A DNA stretch of 64,000 bases from NCBI GenBank assembly GCA_963838095.1, contig CAWIPO010000006.1:434001-498000 (forward strand), given 5' to 3'. The position numbers and the translations under genes are program-made. Origin of the DNA: CAWCGU01 sp963838095. Lineage in GTDB: Bacteria; Actinomycetota; Thermoleophilia; Solirubrobacterales; 70-9. This document shows, piece by piece, positions 26,381-35,382 of this stretch. Numbering within the stretch: the first letter of the stretch is position 1; each line of letters opens with the position of its first letter. The notes under the pieces are model-generated. The model made no database searches. It was not told the DNA's origin and saw only the letters and a list, made by a program, of their open reading frames with translations.

Positions 26381-26790
26381 GCAGGCTGATCCGATAGCCC
26401 GACAGCTTCGAGCGCCTGATCGCGGTCGTAATAGAAGTCGATTCTGGCGATCTTGCCGTCCCTGAAGCTGTAGATCGCGGCTCCGAGCAGCTCAACGGGG
26501 GCATCGCTCCCTGCCCCGGTCGCTTTCAGCCTGGTGAGGATGAGAATCCGCTCCCCTGCATCGAGGAGCCTCTCGACCTCGACCGTCATGGTCTTGAAGG
26601 CCGTAAACCATTCCTGGCAGAAGCGCCGCACTCCCTCTTCTCCCTGAAAGCTCTGCCCCATCACGCCGTCAAAGCCGCCGATGAGCTCGACCTCAGCTTC
26701 GGAATGCATCGACGCCACGACCTCATCGACGTCGCGCTCGTTGAAAGCGCGCGCAGCCTGTCGAATCAGACTTTCGTGGGCCTCCACCAT
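26377..26790 (-). CDS. SnoaL/NTF2-like protein
   Basis: 137 aa. Typical cone-shaped alpha+beta fold pattern: LIRQAARAFNERDVDEVVASM, AEVELIGGFDGVMGQSFQGEEGV, AAIYSFRDGKIARIDFYYDRDQALEAVGL. These proteins act as small cyclases, isomerases or binding proteins; no catalytic pair can be assigned. It converges on the previous gene with stop codons overlapping in CTAG (26377-26380). Confidence 0.88.
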   Translation of the reverse strand: MVEAHESLIRQAARAFNERDVDEVVASMHSEAEVELIGGFDGVMGQSFQGEEGVRRFCQEWFTAFKTMTVEVERLLDAGERILILTRLKATGAGSDAPVELLGAAIYSFRDGKIARIDFYYDRDQALEAVGLSDQPA

Positions 26791-26891
26791 CAGCGCAGCT
26801 CACTCTACGGCCCCGGCAAGGCTCTGAGCGCGATAGAAGCACCGCTGGGATAGACCAGTAGGATTCGCCATCGTCGACCAGGGAGGCAGGG

Positions 26892-28409
26892 ATGAGGAGG
26901 GCTCGTAGTCGGAGAGTCACGATCGGGGCGCTCGTGGGAACGGCGATCGTGTTGGCGTCCTCGGCCGCGGCTGCGAACGCCGCCGACCGCATCTACTGGG
27001 CGAACACCGGCACCAACACGATCGCCTTTGCGAACCTCGATGGCAGCGGAGGCGGCGTGGTGAACACCTCCGGCGTGACCATCGACGACCCCTACGGCTT
27101 GTCCCTCGACCCGGCTGCCGGAAGGGTCTACTGGTCCGACCAGATCCTCAACAAAATCTCCTTCGCGAACCTCGATGGCACTGGGGGCGCAGCCAGCCTT
27201 CCGACAGCCCCAGCGACGGTCAGCGGCCCGAGGGGACTTGCAGTTGACGCCGCCTCCGGCCGCATCTACTGGGTGAACAACACCGCAGACGTGGTGTCGT
27301 TTGCCGCCCTGAACGGGAGCGGTGGCGGCAACCTGAACGTCGCCGGCGCTCCCGCGAGCGGCCAGTTCGGCCTGGCTCTCGACCGCGACGGAGGCAGGGT
27401 CTTGTGGTCCAACCTTTTCGGCAACTCGATTGGCTTTGCGCGGCTGGACGGGAGCGGCGGCTCACCGCTCAGCACCACCGGGGCGACGCTCAGCGGCCCG
27501 CGAGGAGTCGCGATCGATCCGAGCACGAACAGGCTGTACTGGGTGAACTACGACAACGACACGATCTCCTTTGCAAGCCTCGCCGGAGGCTCTGGGGGCA
27601 TTTTTCCCCCCAATGGGACGGCGACGCGAAACCAAATGGTCGGCGCCGCGATCGACCCTGCCGCCGGGAGGATCTATTGGTCGAACTCCGACGCCACCTC
27701 GAAGATCTCCTACGCAAACCTGAACGGAGTCGGCAGCGCCGACCTGCCGATCACACCCGCGCCCTCCGCTCCAACTCAGATTGCCCTGCTGAAGACACCC
27801 ACTCCCACGGCGGCACCTGCGATCACCGGCGGCTCGACCCCAGGATCGGTGCTCTCATGCTCGACCGGCAGCTGGGCGTCCGACCTGCCCGGCTCCTTCC
27901 TCTTCCAGGCGCCGCAAAGCGTCTCGTATCAATGGAGCCGGAACGGCGCCGCGATCGAAGGGGCGAGCGCGAGCGCGCTGACGGCTGACCAGGCCGGCGA
28001 ATACCGCTGCACAGTCACCGCGTCCAACGCCGCCGGCTCGAGCTCACAGACGAGCGGGCCGTTCACGGTCACAGCCCCGCCGTCCAGCGATATCGGGTTC
28101 GGAAAGCTGAAGCGCAACACGGCCAACGGCACGGCGAAGCTGACGGTCGAGGTGCCCGGCCCAGGTGAGCTGACCGTCGCCGGGCGCGGCGTGGCACCAG
28201 TTCGCTCCGCCGAGGGGGACAGGCAGGAAGCGAAGGCGATCACCGGGGCCGGCACAGTCCGGATCACGATCAAGGCGAAGGGCAAGCAGCGCAAGAAGCT
28301 GACGAAGACCGGCCGTGTCACCGTGAAAGCCAAGATCACCTTCACGGCGACGGGTGGCAGCGCCAACACGGAGACCAAGACCGTCAAGCTGATCCGAAAG
28401 AAGCGGTAG
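26892..28409 (+). CDS. Secreted YWTD/NHL-type beta-propeller protein with Ig-like domain
   Basis: 505 aa. Signal peptide at residues 1-30. At least five repeats of about 40-50 residues follow, each with a pattern like RIYWANTGTNTIAFANLDGS ... AAGRVYWSD, the hallmark of YWTD-type propeller blades. Then an Ig-like domain at ~305-390 (SVLSCSTGSWASD, VSYQWSRNGAAIEG, GEYRCTVTASNAAGSS) and a basic C-terminal beta domain (~400-505) ending in many Lys/Arg. Probably extracellular and adhesive or ligand-binding. A TAGGAT box lies at 26860-26865, about 25 nt before the start, with Shine-Dalgarno GGGAGG. Confidence 0.87.
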   Translation: MRRARSRRVTIGALVGTAIVLASSAAAANAADRIYWANTGTNTIAFANLDGSGGGVVNTSGVTIDDPYGLSLDPAAGRVYWSDQILNKISFANLDGTGGAASLPTAPATVSGPRGLAVDAASGRIYWVNNTADVVSFAALNGSGGGNLNVAGAPASGQFGLALDRDGGRVLWSNLFGNSIGFARLDGSGGSPLSTTGATLSGPRGVAIDPSTNRLYWVNYDNDTISFASLAGGSGGIFPPNGTATRNQMVGAAIDPAAGRIYWSNSDATSKISYANLNGVGSADLPITPAPSAPTQIALLKTPTPTAAPAITGGSTPGSVLSCSTGSWASDLPGSFLFQAPQSVSYQWSRNGAAIEGASASALTADQAGEYRCTVTASNAAGSSSQTSGPFTVTAPPSSDIGFGKLKRNTANGTAKLTVEVPGPGELTVAGRGVAPVRSAEGDRQEAKAITGAGTVRITIKAKGKQRKKLTKTGRVTVKAKITFTATGGSANTETKTVKLIRKKR

Positions 28410-28476
28410 AAGCTCCCAGCCGGTTGCACACGTCGATTGCCCGCCGATTTGCGGCGATCCGCGAGACTGTGGCGCA

Positions 28477-29094
28477 ATGGGCTTCTATAGCGATCAGGTC
28501 CTGCCCCGGATCATCAACGCCGCCTGCGGGATGAAGGCGGCCGCCCCGCTGCGAGAGCGCGTCTGCGACGGGCTCGAGGGCGAGGTCGTCGAGATCGGAT
28601 TCGGCTCGGGCCTCAACGTCCCGTTCTACCCAGACTCGGTGACGCGGGTCGCGGCGGTGGAGCCGGCCGACCTCGGCTGGAAGCTGGCCGGCAAACGCCT
28701 GCGGGCATCGAGCATTCCGGTCGAACGGTCGGGCCTCGACGGACAGTCGCTGCCGTTCGAGGACGACAGCTTCGACGCCGCGCTCTCGACCTGGACGATG
28801 TGCACCATCCCCGACCTCGCGCAGGCGCTGGGCGAGATTCGGCGCGTGCTCAAGCCCGGCGGCACGCTGCGCTTCGTCGAGCACGGCCTAGCGCCCGACG
28901 AGGGGGTGCGCCGCTGGCAGCATCGCCTCGAGCCGATGCAGAAGCGGGTCTTCGGTGGCTGTCACCTGACCCGCGAGATCCCTGACCTGCTGCGCGACGC
29001 CGGGTTCGAGATCACCGAGCTCGATGTGTTCTACGAGGATGGCGCGCCCAAGTTCCTCGCTGCCGACTCGCTCGGCGCCGCCGTCTCGCCCTGA
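28477..29094 (+). CDS. Class I SAM-dependent methyltransferase
   Basis: 205 aa. SAM-binding motif I VVEIGFGSGLNVPFYP, motif II VAAVEPADLG, the acidic loop LPFEDDSFDAALSTWTMCTI, and motif III LKPGGTLRFVEHGL. It resembles UbiE/PhnN-like small-molecule methyltransferases of actinobacteria; the substrate is unknown. It lies between two secreted-protein genes, which gives no functional clue. Confidence 0.93.
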   Translation: MGFYSDQVLPRIINAACGMKAAAPLRERVCDGLEGEVVEIGFGSGLNVPFYPDSVTRVAAVEPADLGWKLAGKRLRASSIPVERSGLDGQSLPFEDDSFDAALSTWTMCTIPDLAQALGEIRRVLKPGGTLRFVEHGLAPDEGVRRWQHRLEPMQKRVFGGCHLTREIPDLLRDAGFEITELDVFYEDGAPKFLAADSLGAAVSP

Positions 29095-29114
29095 CTCGGG
29101 GCGATTCCCGAGGA

Positions 29115-30866
29115 ATGCATGGGGGGACTGGCGGCATCTGCTTTCATGCTGCGATCGTTAGGCGAAGTGTCCCCAAGCTCGCGGCGGTAGCACTTGGCCT
29201 CGCAGCCACCGTGCTCATTCAGGTGACCAGCGCGGAGGCCGCCTCCGTGTACGTCAGCGCGACCGCGGCGCCGGGCGGCGACGGCTCCCGTCAGGCCCCG
29301 TTCGGCTCTCTCGATAACGTCCATCACGCCTCGGCGCCGGGCGACAGAATCGTCGTCGTGCCGGCACCGAAGAGCGTGCCGCCGCTCGACGGCGGCATCG
29401 CGTTGAAGCCGCGCCAGCGCCTGATCGGCGCCGGGCCGTCGGTGCGCTCGAAGCGGCCGCGCCGGCGCTCACCGACGATCACGAACACCAGACCGGACCG
29501 TCATTCCGGTGACGCCGTCGTCCTCGCCGACGGCGCAACTGTTCGCAACCTCGTGATCCCCGGCGCCTACAGAGGCGCGGTCTACGGCAAGAACGTCAGC
29601 GGCGTGAGGGTCCTGGGCAACGACGTCTCCGGGCAGAACCAGTCGTGCACCCCGGGCTTCCTGATTTTCCCGTTCGTCGCTCCGACGAACGTGCCCGGAG
29701 TCGGCATCCCGATCTCCGACGGGCTGATCAACGGCTGGGCGGGGATCATGGTCGACGCCGATCGCGGGCGTGGCCGGATCACGATCAGCCGCAACATCGT
29801 CCACGACGCCGACTGCGGCGACGGCATCGACGTACGGCTGTCGGGCAGCGCGACGAGGCGGGCGCTGATCACCCGCAACCTGGTGGCGAGGCTCAGGCAG
29901 GGTCCCGAGTTCGCGTCGGTGCTCGCGATCGGGATGCAGACCGACGACACGTCTCGCCTGTTCGCGAGCCTCGATCGCAACCGTCAGACCGACCTCGGCA
30001 ACGAGGAGGACCTCGGGACCGGCCCGGAGGGCGCAGACTCCGAGGGGGTCTTCGCGAACATGGGAGGCCCGTCCACGATGAGGGTCACGGTGGCCCGCAA
30101 CACCTACACGAACCCGCGCGGCCTCGGTGGCTTCTCCGCCAACGGGCTCGAGATGGTGAGCATGGGAGACGGCTCGCGCGGGAGCGTCGTGATCAGGAAC
30201 AGCACCTTTTCCGGTCCACCCGGCGACATCATCGAGGAAGGCGCCCTGGGGACGAACGCGCACCTGCGGATGAAGCTCGTCAACGTCGTGGCGAGGCGGT
30301 CGGTCGGCCTCGGAAGCGGCGGGACGCTGCCGTTCAACAACGGCGACTGCATGCTTGCCGGCAGCCTGGGCGCCCGGAACACCGTCGAGCTCACGGTCAA
30401 TCACAGCGAGCTGACGAACTGCGCCAACAACGGAATCGGAATCGGGAGCAACGTCACCAACGGGACCGGGCCGACGAGCGAGCTCGTGCTCGAGGTCTCC
30501 GACAGCGTGATCACAGAGAACGCCGGCGCAAACCTCGGCGTGCGGAACTTCACCGGCCTGGATCGGCTCTCGGTAACGGTGGAGCGCACTGATCTGAGCG
30601 ACGCCCGGGGGGAGACCGCGAACGTCGCGTTCGAGGATCTGGGAACGACGACGAGCAGTGACATCGACCTCGGCGGGGGCGCGCTCGGCAGCGGCGGCCA
30701 GAACTGCATCGCCGGGGGCGCGCTGGCTGCGGACGTGCTCGGCTACGAAGTCAGCGCGGCTCATAACTGGTGGGGGAGCCCCGCGGGCCCGGGGCCGACG
30801 CTGGTCGTCTCAGGGAGCCTGGACTACGAGCCGCCGCTCGGATCGCCACCTGCTCGTACCTGCTGA
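29115..30866 (+). CDS. Secreted right-handed parallel beta-helix protein
   Basis: 583 aa. Hydrophobic signal near residues 22-42 (LAAVALGLAATVLIQVTSA). The start of the mature chain has YVSATAAPGGDGSRQAPFGSL, the DUF1565-like entry seen before parallel beta-helix (pectate-lyase-like) domains. Then repeated short strands with N/D turns (VRNLVIPGAYRGAVYGKN, VRVLGNDVSGQ, ITISRNIVHDAD) and a closing AHNWWGSPAGPGP motif typical of these helices. Possibly a carbohydrate-binding or lytic surface protein. The ATG at 29115 leaves a long n-region; a later start cannot be excluded. Confidence 0.85.
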   Translation: MHGGTGGICFHAAIVRRSVPKLAAVALGLAATVLIQVTSAEAASVYVSATAAPGGDGSRQAPFGSLDNVHHASAPGDRIVVVPAPKSVPPLDGGIALKPRQRLIGAGPSVRSKRPRRRSPTITNTRPDRHSGDAVVLADGATVRNLVIPGAYRGAVYGKNVSGVRVLGNDVSGQNQSCTPGFLIFPFVAPTNVPGVGIPISDGLINGWAGIMVDADRGRGRITISRNIVHDADCGDGIDVRLSGSATRRALITRNLVARLRQGPEFASVLAIGMQTDDTSRLFASLDRNRQTDLGNEEDLGTGPEGADSEGVFANMGGPSTMRVTVARNTYTNPRGLGGFSANGLEMVSMGDGSRGSVVIRNSTFSGPPGDIIEEGALGTNAHLRMKLVNVVARRSVGLGSGGTLPFNNGDCMLAGSLGARNTVELTVNHSELTNCANNGIGIGSNVTNGTGPTSELVLEVSDSVITENAGANLGVRNFTGLDRLSVTVERTDLSDARGETANVAFEDLGTTTSSDIDLGGGALGSGGQNCIAGGALAADVLGYEVSAAHNWWGSPAGPGPTLVVSGSLDYEPPLGSPPARTC

Positions 30867-30876
30867 CTGCCCAGTT

Positions 30877-31527
30877 TCAGTCGCCGGGCGTGATCAAGAG
30901 CTTCCGCGCCGGCGCCGGCGGCGTCAGCTTGCTCGCGCCCTCTGGGCGCATGCCGTCGAGGATCACCCGCGCGTAGCGCTTGAACAGGTCCCCGCGCAGG
31001 CCGGGCAGCGGGCTTCGCAGCGGCGCCGCTGCCGCCATTAGCAGGAATGAGAGGTCCTGCGGCTCGAGGTCATCGCGGACGGCGCCCGCCTCCTGTGCGC
31101 GCCGCAAGAGCACGCCTATCATCTCGAGCGACTGCTTGCGCAGCGTTTCGAAGGCGGGGTTGGTCATGCAGCGCGCGCCTGCCGCCTCGTAAAAGCCCTG
31201 GTCAGTCTGCAGCTTGTGGCCGATCATCTCGACGAAAAAGCGCTCGATACCGCGCGCTGGATCCGGGTCCGCGGCATAGTCGGCCATGAGGTCGATCGAC
31301 TCCGCCATCTTGCGCTCGAGGATCGCGTCGATCAGGTCGTCCTTGGTTGGGAAGCGCCGAAACAGCGTCGCCTCGCCGACCCCGGCGTGCTCGGCGATCT
31401 CCGCCGTCGAGACGTCGAGGCCGCTCTCGGCGAAGACCTCGGCCGCCGCCTCGATGATCCGCTCGCGGTTGCGCGCGGCATCCGCGCGAAGCGCGACCGC
31501 CGGAGCATGCTCCTCGACGCTGGCCAT
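30877..31527 (-). CDS. TetR-family regulator of the adjacent MFS exporter
   Basis: 216 aa. Helix-turn-helix at residues ~19-65 (RERIIEAAAEVFAESGLDV, AEIAEHAGVGEATLFRRFPTKDDLI) and a TetR C-terminal domain of the type seen in drug-efflux regulators (ERFFVEMIGHKLQ, FYEAAGARCMTNPAFETLR). It lies 31 nt downstream of the exporter gene on the same strand, so exporter and repressor probably share a promoter near 33.1 kb, where several palindromes occur. Confidence 0.92.
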   Translation of the reverse strand: MASVEEHAPAVALRADAARNRERIIEAAAEVFAESGLDVSTAEIAEHAGVGEATLFRRFPTKDDLIDAILERKMAESIDLMADYAADPDPARGIERFFVEMIGHKLQTDQGFYEAAGARCMTNPAFETLRKQSLEMIGVLLRRAQEAGAVRDDLEPQDLSFLLMAAAAPLRSPLPGLRGDLFKRYARVILDGMRPEGASKLTPPAPARKLLITPGD

Positions 31528-31558
31528 CGAGGTAAGCCTATCGGCGGCGGCGGTGGCG

Positions 31559-33049
31559 CTAAGCGGGAACAGCGACGGCCTCCCCGGTGTCCGGGCCCGG
31601 CGCCTGCTCGATTGCCGCCTCCTCGATCCGGGCGACGTCGCGCTTCCTCAACAGGGTGGCGATCAGGATCGTGCCGACGACGAAGAGGCCGGCGGCGACG
31701 TAAAAGGCGAGCTGGAATCCCTCCACGAGCGCCAGGTTCTGCTGCGCCGGGGTTGCCGAGCCGCCGAGGCCAGCGAGGTACGAGGCGGTGCGATCGGTTG
31801 CCAGTGTGGAGAGGACCGCGAGCCCGAGCGCGCCTCCGATCTGCTGCGAGGTGTTGAAGACCCCGGAGGCGAGACCGGCCTCGGCCTCATCCACCCCGGT
31901 GGTCGCGACCAGCGTCATCGGCACGAACGAGAGGCCCATCCCGATCGAGATCGGCATCAGTCCGGCGAGCAGGGCCGCGTAGGTGCCGTCGACCGCCGTG
32001 GTCGCCGCGAGGATGACGAGCCCGATCGCCGCGACCGGCATCCCGATCAGGCTGACCGCGCGGACGCCGATCCGCGGCACCAGTTGCTGCGCGGCGGTTG
32101 CGCCGATCATGATCCCGACGGTCACCGGGAGGAAGGCGAGCCCGGACTCGAGCGCCGAGTAGCCGAGGACGTTCTGGACGTAGATCGAGGCGAAGAAGAA
32201 CATCGAGAACATGCCCGCCATCAGGATCAGGAAGACGCCGTTGCCGAGCGCCAGCGAGCGCTTGCGGAAGATGCCGAGGCGGACCAGCGGCGCGGGGGAG
32301 CGGCGCTCGATCAAGGCGAAGGCGCCGAGCAGCGCGAGTGCGACGGCGCCGAGGCCGAGCGTCTCGACCGAGCCCCAGCCCCACTCCTGCGCCTTGACGA
32401 TCGTGTAGACGAGGAGCACCAGTCCGGCGGTGACCGAGACCGCGCCGGGGATGTCGAAGTGTCGCCGCGCCGTCTCGACCCGCGAGTTCGGCACCAGCCG
32501 CAGCGCGGCGAAGGCGAGCGCGATCCCGACTGGGACGTTGACGAAGAAGATCCACTCCCAGGAGAGCGCGTCGACGAGGATGCCGCCGAGCAAGAGGCCG
32601 ATCGCCGAACCGCCGGTCGCGACCGCCGCCCACACGGCAAGGGCCCTGGTGCGCTCGGCTCCCTCGGAGAACGTGGTGGTGATCACCGCGAGAGCCGCGG
32701 GGGAGAGCAGCGCACCACCGAGGCCCTGGAGCGCGCGAGCGACGATCAACGTCTCCTCCGTCTGCGCCAATCCGCTGAGCAGCGAGGCGCCGGTGAAGAC
32801 GACGATTCCGGCGAGAAACAAGGTCCGCCGACCGATCAGGTCAGCGGCCCGCCCGCCGAGCAGCAGGAAGCCGCCGAAGACGAGCGTGTACGCATTGACG
32901 ATCCATTGGAGAGAGGAGTCGCCGATCGAGAGATCGGTCTGGATCGAGGGGAGCGCGACGTTGACTATCGTCGCGTCGAGGACGACCATGAACTGGCCCA
33001 TGGTGACGACGAACAGGATCAACCAGGGACTGACGGTGCGAGCTTTCAA
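31559..33049 (-). CDS. MFS multidrug exporter, DHA2/EmrB type (14 membrane segments)
   Basis: 496 aa. Hydrophobic throughout, with DHA2 motifs: FVVTMGQFMVVLDATIVNVALPSI (TM1, motif D1), WIVNAYTLVFGGFLLLGGRAADLIGRR (motif A), LQGLGGALLSPAALAVI, and GGSAIGLLLGGILVD. A proton-driven efflux pump for drugs or dyes. The TTG at 33049 is chosen because AGAGGAAG lies 7 nt upstream and the first residues then match the family; the frame is open to 33121. Co-transcribed with the TetR gene. Confidence 0.93.
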   Translation of the reverse strand: MKARTVSPWLILFVVTMGQFMVVLDATIVNVALPSIQTDLSIGDSSLQWIVNAYTLVFGGFLLLGGRAADLIGRRTLFLAGIVVFTGASLLSGLAQTEETLIVARALQGLGGALLSPAALAVITTTFSEGAERTRALAVWAAVATGGSAIGLLLGGILVDALSWEWIFFVNVPVGIALAFAALRLVPNSRVETARRHFDIPGAVSVTAGLVLLVYTIVKAQEWGWGSVETLGLGAVALALLGAFALIERRSPAPLVRLGIFRKRSLALGNGVFLILMAGMFSMFFFASIYVQNVLGYSALESGLAFLPVTVGIMIGATAAQQLVPRIGVRAVSLIGMPVAAIGLVILAATTAVDGTYAALLAGLMPISIGMGLSFVPMTLVATTGVDEAEAGLASGVFNTSQQIGGALGLAVLSTLATDRTASYLAGLGGSATPAQQNLALVEGFQLAFYVAAGLFVVGTILIATLLRKRDVARIEEAAIEQAPGPDTGEAVAVPA

Positions 33050-33088
33050 GGTTGGACTTCCTCTCGTGACGAATCTGACGATCTGACA

Positions 33089-33142
33089 GTGCCTACTCCG
33101 GTTATGAAGGCACCGTAGCACATCCGGAGTGGACGCTCCGGA
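33089..33142. promoter_or_regulatory. Operator-like palindromes before the MFS/TetR operon
   Basis: Two inverted repeats. GTGCCT (33089-33094) pairs with AGGCAC (33108-33113). TCCGGAG (33123-33129) pairs perfectly with CTCCGGA (33136-33142) over a 6-bp spacer, a size suited to a TetR dimer. A CTCCGG lies inside the first palindrome as well. They sit 40-95 bp upstream of the exporter start. Confidence 0.5.
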
Positions 33143-33165
33143 AAAACGGAGGGATTACTTCGGTT

Positions 33166-33183
33166 GTGTGACGAGGATCACAC
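33166..33183. promoter_or_regulatory. CRP/FNR-like palindrome
   Basis: GTGTGA-CGAGGA-TCACAC is a perfect 6-bp inverted repeat and contains TGTGA-N6-TCACA, the core of CRP-family sites. It lies 117 bp before the exporter start. From here to 33399 there is no supportable gene on either strand; one frame gives ~29 codons with good codon use ending at a stop (33309-33311), too short to call. Confidence 0.4.
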
Positions 33184-33399
33184 GAGGCCAGTGCCCAATG
33201 GGGATCCGCGTAAGGGCGATACTGCTTGGGTGGAGGCGGGAGGCCCCTTCAAGCTCGAGGATCTGCTTGTCAGCCCGACTGCCGCCTCCAGCGGCACACT
33301 GGAACAGAGCTGGCTCGGTCGAGAGCCTCTCTGAGGGCCGCCAGGAGCCGGTCTTCAGAGGGGAACCAGCAGAACGTAGACGTTCGCGTCCAAGGGACG

Positions 33400-33861
33400 T
33401 CAGCCTGCCGGCGTCAGGATGACTACTGGGAGCTTGCGCTCGGTGCGAGCTTGGTAGACCGCGTAGTCAGCGTAGGTATCGACGACCATCGGCCAGAGCC
33501 GCTCGCGCTCCTCACCGGTTGCCTCGCGGGCGACGACCTCCCACTTCTTGCTGCCGATCTGAATTGTTGTGCGCGGGTTCGCGCGGAGGTTGAAGACCCA
33601 GGACGGAGTCTTCGGCGATCCGCCCTGGGAGCCGACGATGATCACGTCGTCACGGTCGCGCGTGTAGACCAAGGGGGTCGTGCGCTTCGTGCCACTCTTC
33701 GCGCCGACGTGATCGACCAAGGCAATCGGCTTGATGTTGCCGATCGCCCCGCCGATGCGGCCGCCCGTGCGTCGATAGAGGAACACGTTCAACGCCGTGA
33801 GCCGGTTCATGATCCGCAGCCCGAAGGACCCGGGTGGCGGTCCTTTGGGCGGAGACGGCAT
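33400..33861 (-). CDS. DUF385 / deazaflavin-dependent nitroreductase family protein
   Basis: 153 aa. Split-barrel F420-type nitroreductase: IALVDHVGAKSGTKRTTPLVYT, DDVIIVGSQGGSPKTPSWVFNLRANPRTTIQIG and a helical C-terminus (VDTYADYAVYQART). Only distantly similar to the other member at 18332. The ATG is preceded by TAGGCT and 7 nt (leaderless). It probably uses F420H2 to reduce a small organic molecule; the substrate is unknown. Confidence 0.9.
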   Translation of the reverse strand: MPSPPKGPPPGSFGLRIMNRLTALNVFLYRRTGGRIGGAIGNIKPIALVDHVGAKSGTKRTTPLVYTRDRDDVIIVGSQGGSPKTPSWVFNLRANPRTTIQIGSKKWEVVAREATGEERERLWPMVVDTYADYAVYQARTERKLPVVILTPAG

Positions 33862-33868
33862 GAACGCG

Positions 33869-33874
33869 AGCCTA
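33869..33874 (-). promoter_or_regulatory. Likely -10 box (TAGGCT), leaderless start
   Basis: TAGGCT on the minus strand ends 7 nt before the ATG at 33861. Confidence 0.45.
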
Positions 33875-33890
33875 TTGATGTGTACCGCGT

Positions 33891-33921
33891 GGATCCAGGC
33901 CCGGAAATCGGGCCTGGATTC
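33891..33921. repeat. Perfect 11-bp inverted repeat in a divergent gap
   Basis: ATCCAGGCCCG (33893-33903) and CGGGCCTGGAT (33909-33919) pair fully around GAAAT, and the flanks extend the stem by G-T and G-C. It lies between two divergent starts, 30 bp upstream of the DUF385 gene, so it is better seen as an operator or structured element than as a terminator; no T-tract follows. Confidence 0.7.
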
Positions 33922-34028
33922 ACTCAGAATGGACCGACGTGGCGGTGCTACCGATTAGCAGGGACTTCGGGAACGGAGCTAGCCGGGCGCTGAGCGCGTG
34001 GACTCGCAGTCGCTACCCGTCTTAGAGC

Positions 34029-34034
34029 TACTGT
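34029..34034 (+). promoter_or_regulatory. Likely -10 box (TACTGT), leaderless start
   Basis: TACTGT ends 6 nt before the GTG at 34041. No Shine-Dalgarno sequence is present. Confidence 0.45.
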
Positions 34035-34040
34035 GTCGGC

Positions 34041-35285
34041 GTGAGGAGTATGGTCGCCCTCGCGAGCTTGATTGCCGCGTGCGCGGCGATTGCCTGGGCG
34101 TCGGCGTTAACCACGGCAGCGTCGGCAGACTCTCCGAGCCGGCTGCAGGCTGGGGATCTCCACTATCGGGGAGCCTTCCGGCTGCCCGCGGCGGTGGATG
34201 ACGAGAACACGTTCGCCTACGGCGGTACCGCCCTGGCCTATAACCCGGCACGGGACACCCTGTTCGCCGTCGGTCACGACTGGTACCAGTTGACCGCGGA
34301 GGTGACGACCCCGCGTCCCGCGCGCGGCGCGAGCGGAAGCGAGCTGCCTCGCGCCCGCTTCCGCCAGCAATTCACCGACGCGACCGACGGCAAGATCGAC
34401 GCGACCGGCGGCACCGGCAACAAGGTCGGGGGCCAGCTCGTCTACCGGCACCGCCTCTACGGCTCGGCCTACGTCTACTACGACGCCGCCGGAGAGCAGG
34501 TCGGCTCGCATTGGGTCCGGCCCTCGACGAGCCTCGCCGGGGGCGGCACCGAGGGTCTGTTCGAGGTCGGCGACCTGGGTGCCGGATTCGTCTCCGGTTA
34601 TCTCGCCGCCGTGCCACGAACCTGGCGCCAACGCCTCGGTGGGCCGGCGCTGACAGGAAACTGCTGCATCCCGATCATCAGCCGCACCTCCTACGGTCCA
34701 GCCGCGTTCGCGTTCGACCCGGCGCGACTCGGCGGCGGCGGGCGCGCTCCCGACACGCCGCTCGTCTACTACCCGCAGGACCACCCGACCATCGGGGACT
34801 GGGATGAATCATGGGATCCCACCCGGGGGGTCGAATTCAATGGCTCTACCTCGATCCGCGGCCTGGTCTTCCCGAAGGGCAGCCGCAGCGTTCTCTTCTT
34901 CGGCACCCAGGGCACCGGCCCGTTCTGCTACGGAGAGGGCACCGACGATCCCGACCTTCACGGCACACCCACGCCGGATGGCACGACGTGGTGCTACGAC
35001 CCGGACGAGTCCAGCAAGGGCACGCACGCGTATCCCTATCAACCCCAGGTCTGGGCATACGACGCTCGCGCTCTGCACGCGGCTCGCACGGGCCGCGTGA
35101 AACCGTGGCAGGTCAAGCCGTACTCGACGTGGGAGTTGGAGCTCCCATTCGACTCAAGCCGGATCGGAGGCGCCGCGTACGACCGGCGCCGCGGGCTGAT
35201 CTACATTTCTCAGCAATACGGCGACGGGACCGATCCCGTCATCCACCTGTTCCAGGTCAGGCGGGCACGCGCGGGGTCGACCTGA
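34041..35285 (+). CDS. Secreted protein of unknown function
   Basis: 414 aa. Signal peptide (residues 1-30, MVALASLIAACAAIAWASAL). The mature part begins LQAGDLHYRGAFRLP and contains many Trp/Tyr/Gly-rich strands such as TALAYNPARDTLFAVGHDW, RGLVFPKGSRSVLFFGTQGTG and AAYDRRRGLIYISQQYGDG, which look like blades of a propeller. The Cys-containing GNCCIPIISRTSYG and CYGEGTDD may form disulphides. I do not recognise a named family. A second in-frame start (ATG 34050) exists. Confidence 0.8.
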   Translation: MRSMVALASLIAACAAIAWASALTTAASADSPSRLQAGDLHYRGAFRLPAAVDDENTFAYGGTALAYNPARDTLFAVGHDWYQLTAEVTTPRPARGASGSELPRARFRQQFTDATDGKIDATGGTGNKVGGQLVYRHRLYGSAYVYYDAAGEQVGSHWVRPSTSLAGGGTEGLFEVGDLGAGFVSGYLAAVPRTWRQRLGGPALTGNCCIPIISRTSYGPAAFAFDPARLGGGGRAPDTPLVYYPQDHPTIGDWDESWDPTRGVEFNGSTSIRGLVFPKGSRSVLFFGTQGTGPFCYGEGTDDPDLHGTPTPDGTTWCYDPDESSKGTHAYPYQPQVWAYDARALHAARTGRVKPWQVKPYSTWELELPFDSSRIGGAAYDRRRGLIYISQQYGDGTDPVIHLFQVRRARAGST

Positions 35286-35382
35286 TGACTCTGCCGGGGG
35301 TGTCGCACTCCACCCGGCTGCCGGGGGGCGCCCTCTTGCGACCGCGGTAGTTGAAGGTTAAGGTCGCAGAGAAGAACGTGCG

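Noticed and set aside
31286..33118. Plus-strand frame of 610 codons
   Set aside because: Antisense to the MFS exporter; its translation is polar and charge-rich without domains, whereas the minus strand encodes a clear 14-helix transporter.
33184..33399. Short frame ending near 33311 with good codon use
   Set aside because: About 29 codons, with no clear start and no recognisable domain; could be a relic, but cannot be supported.
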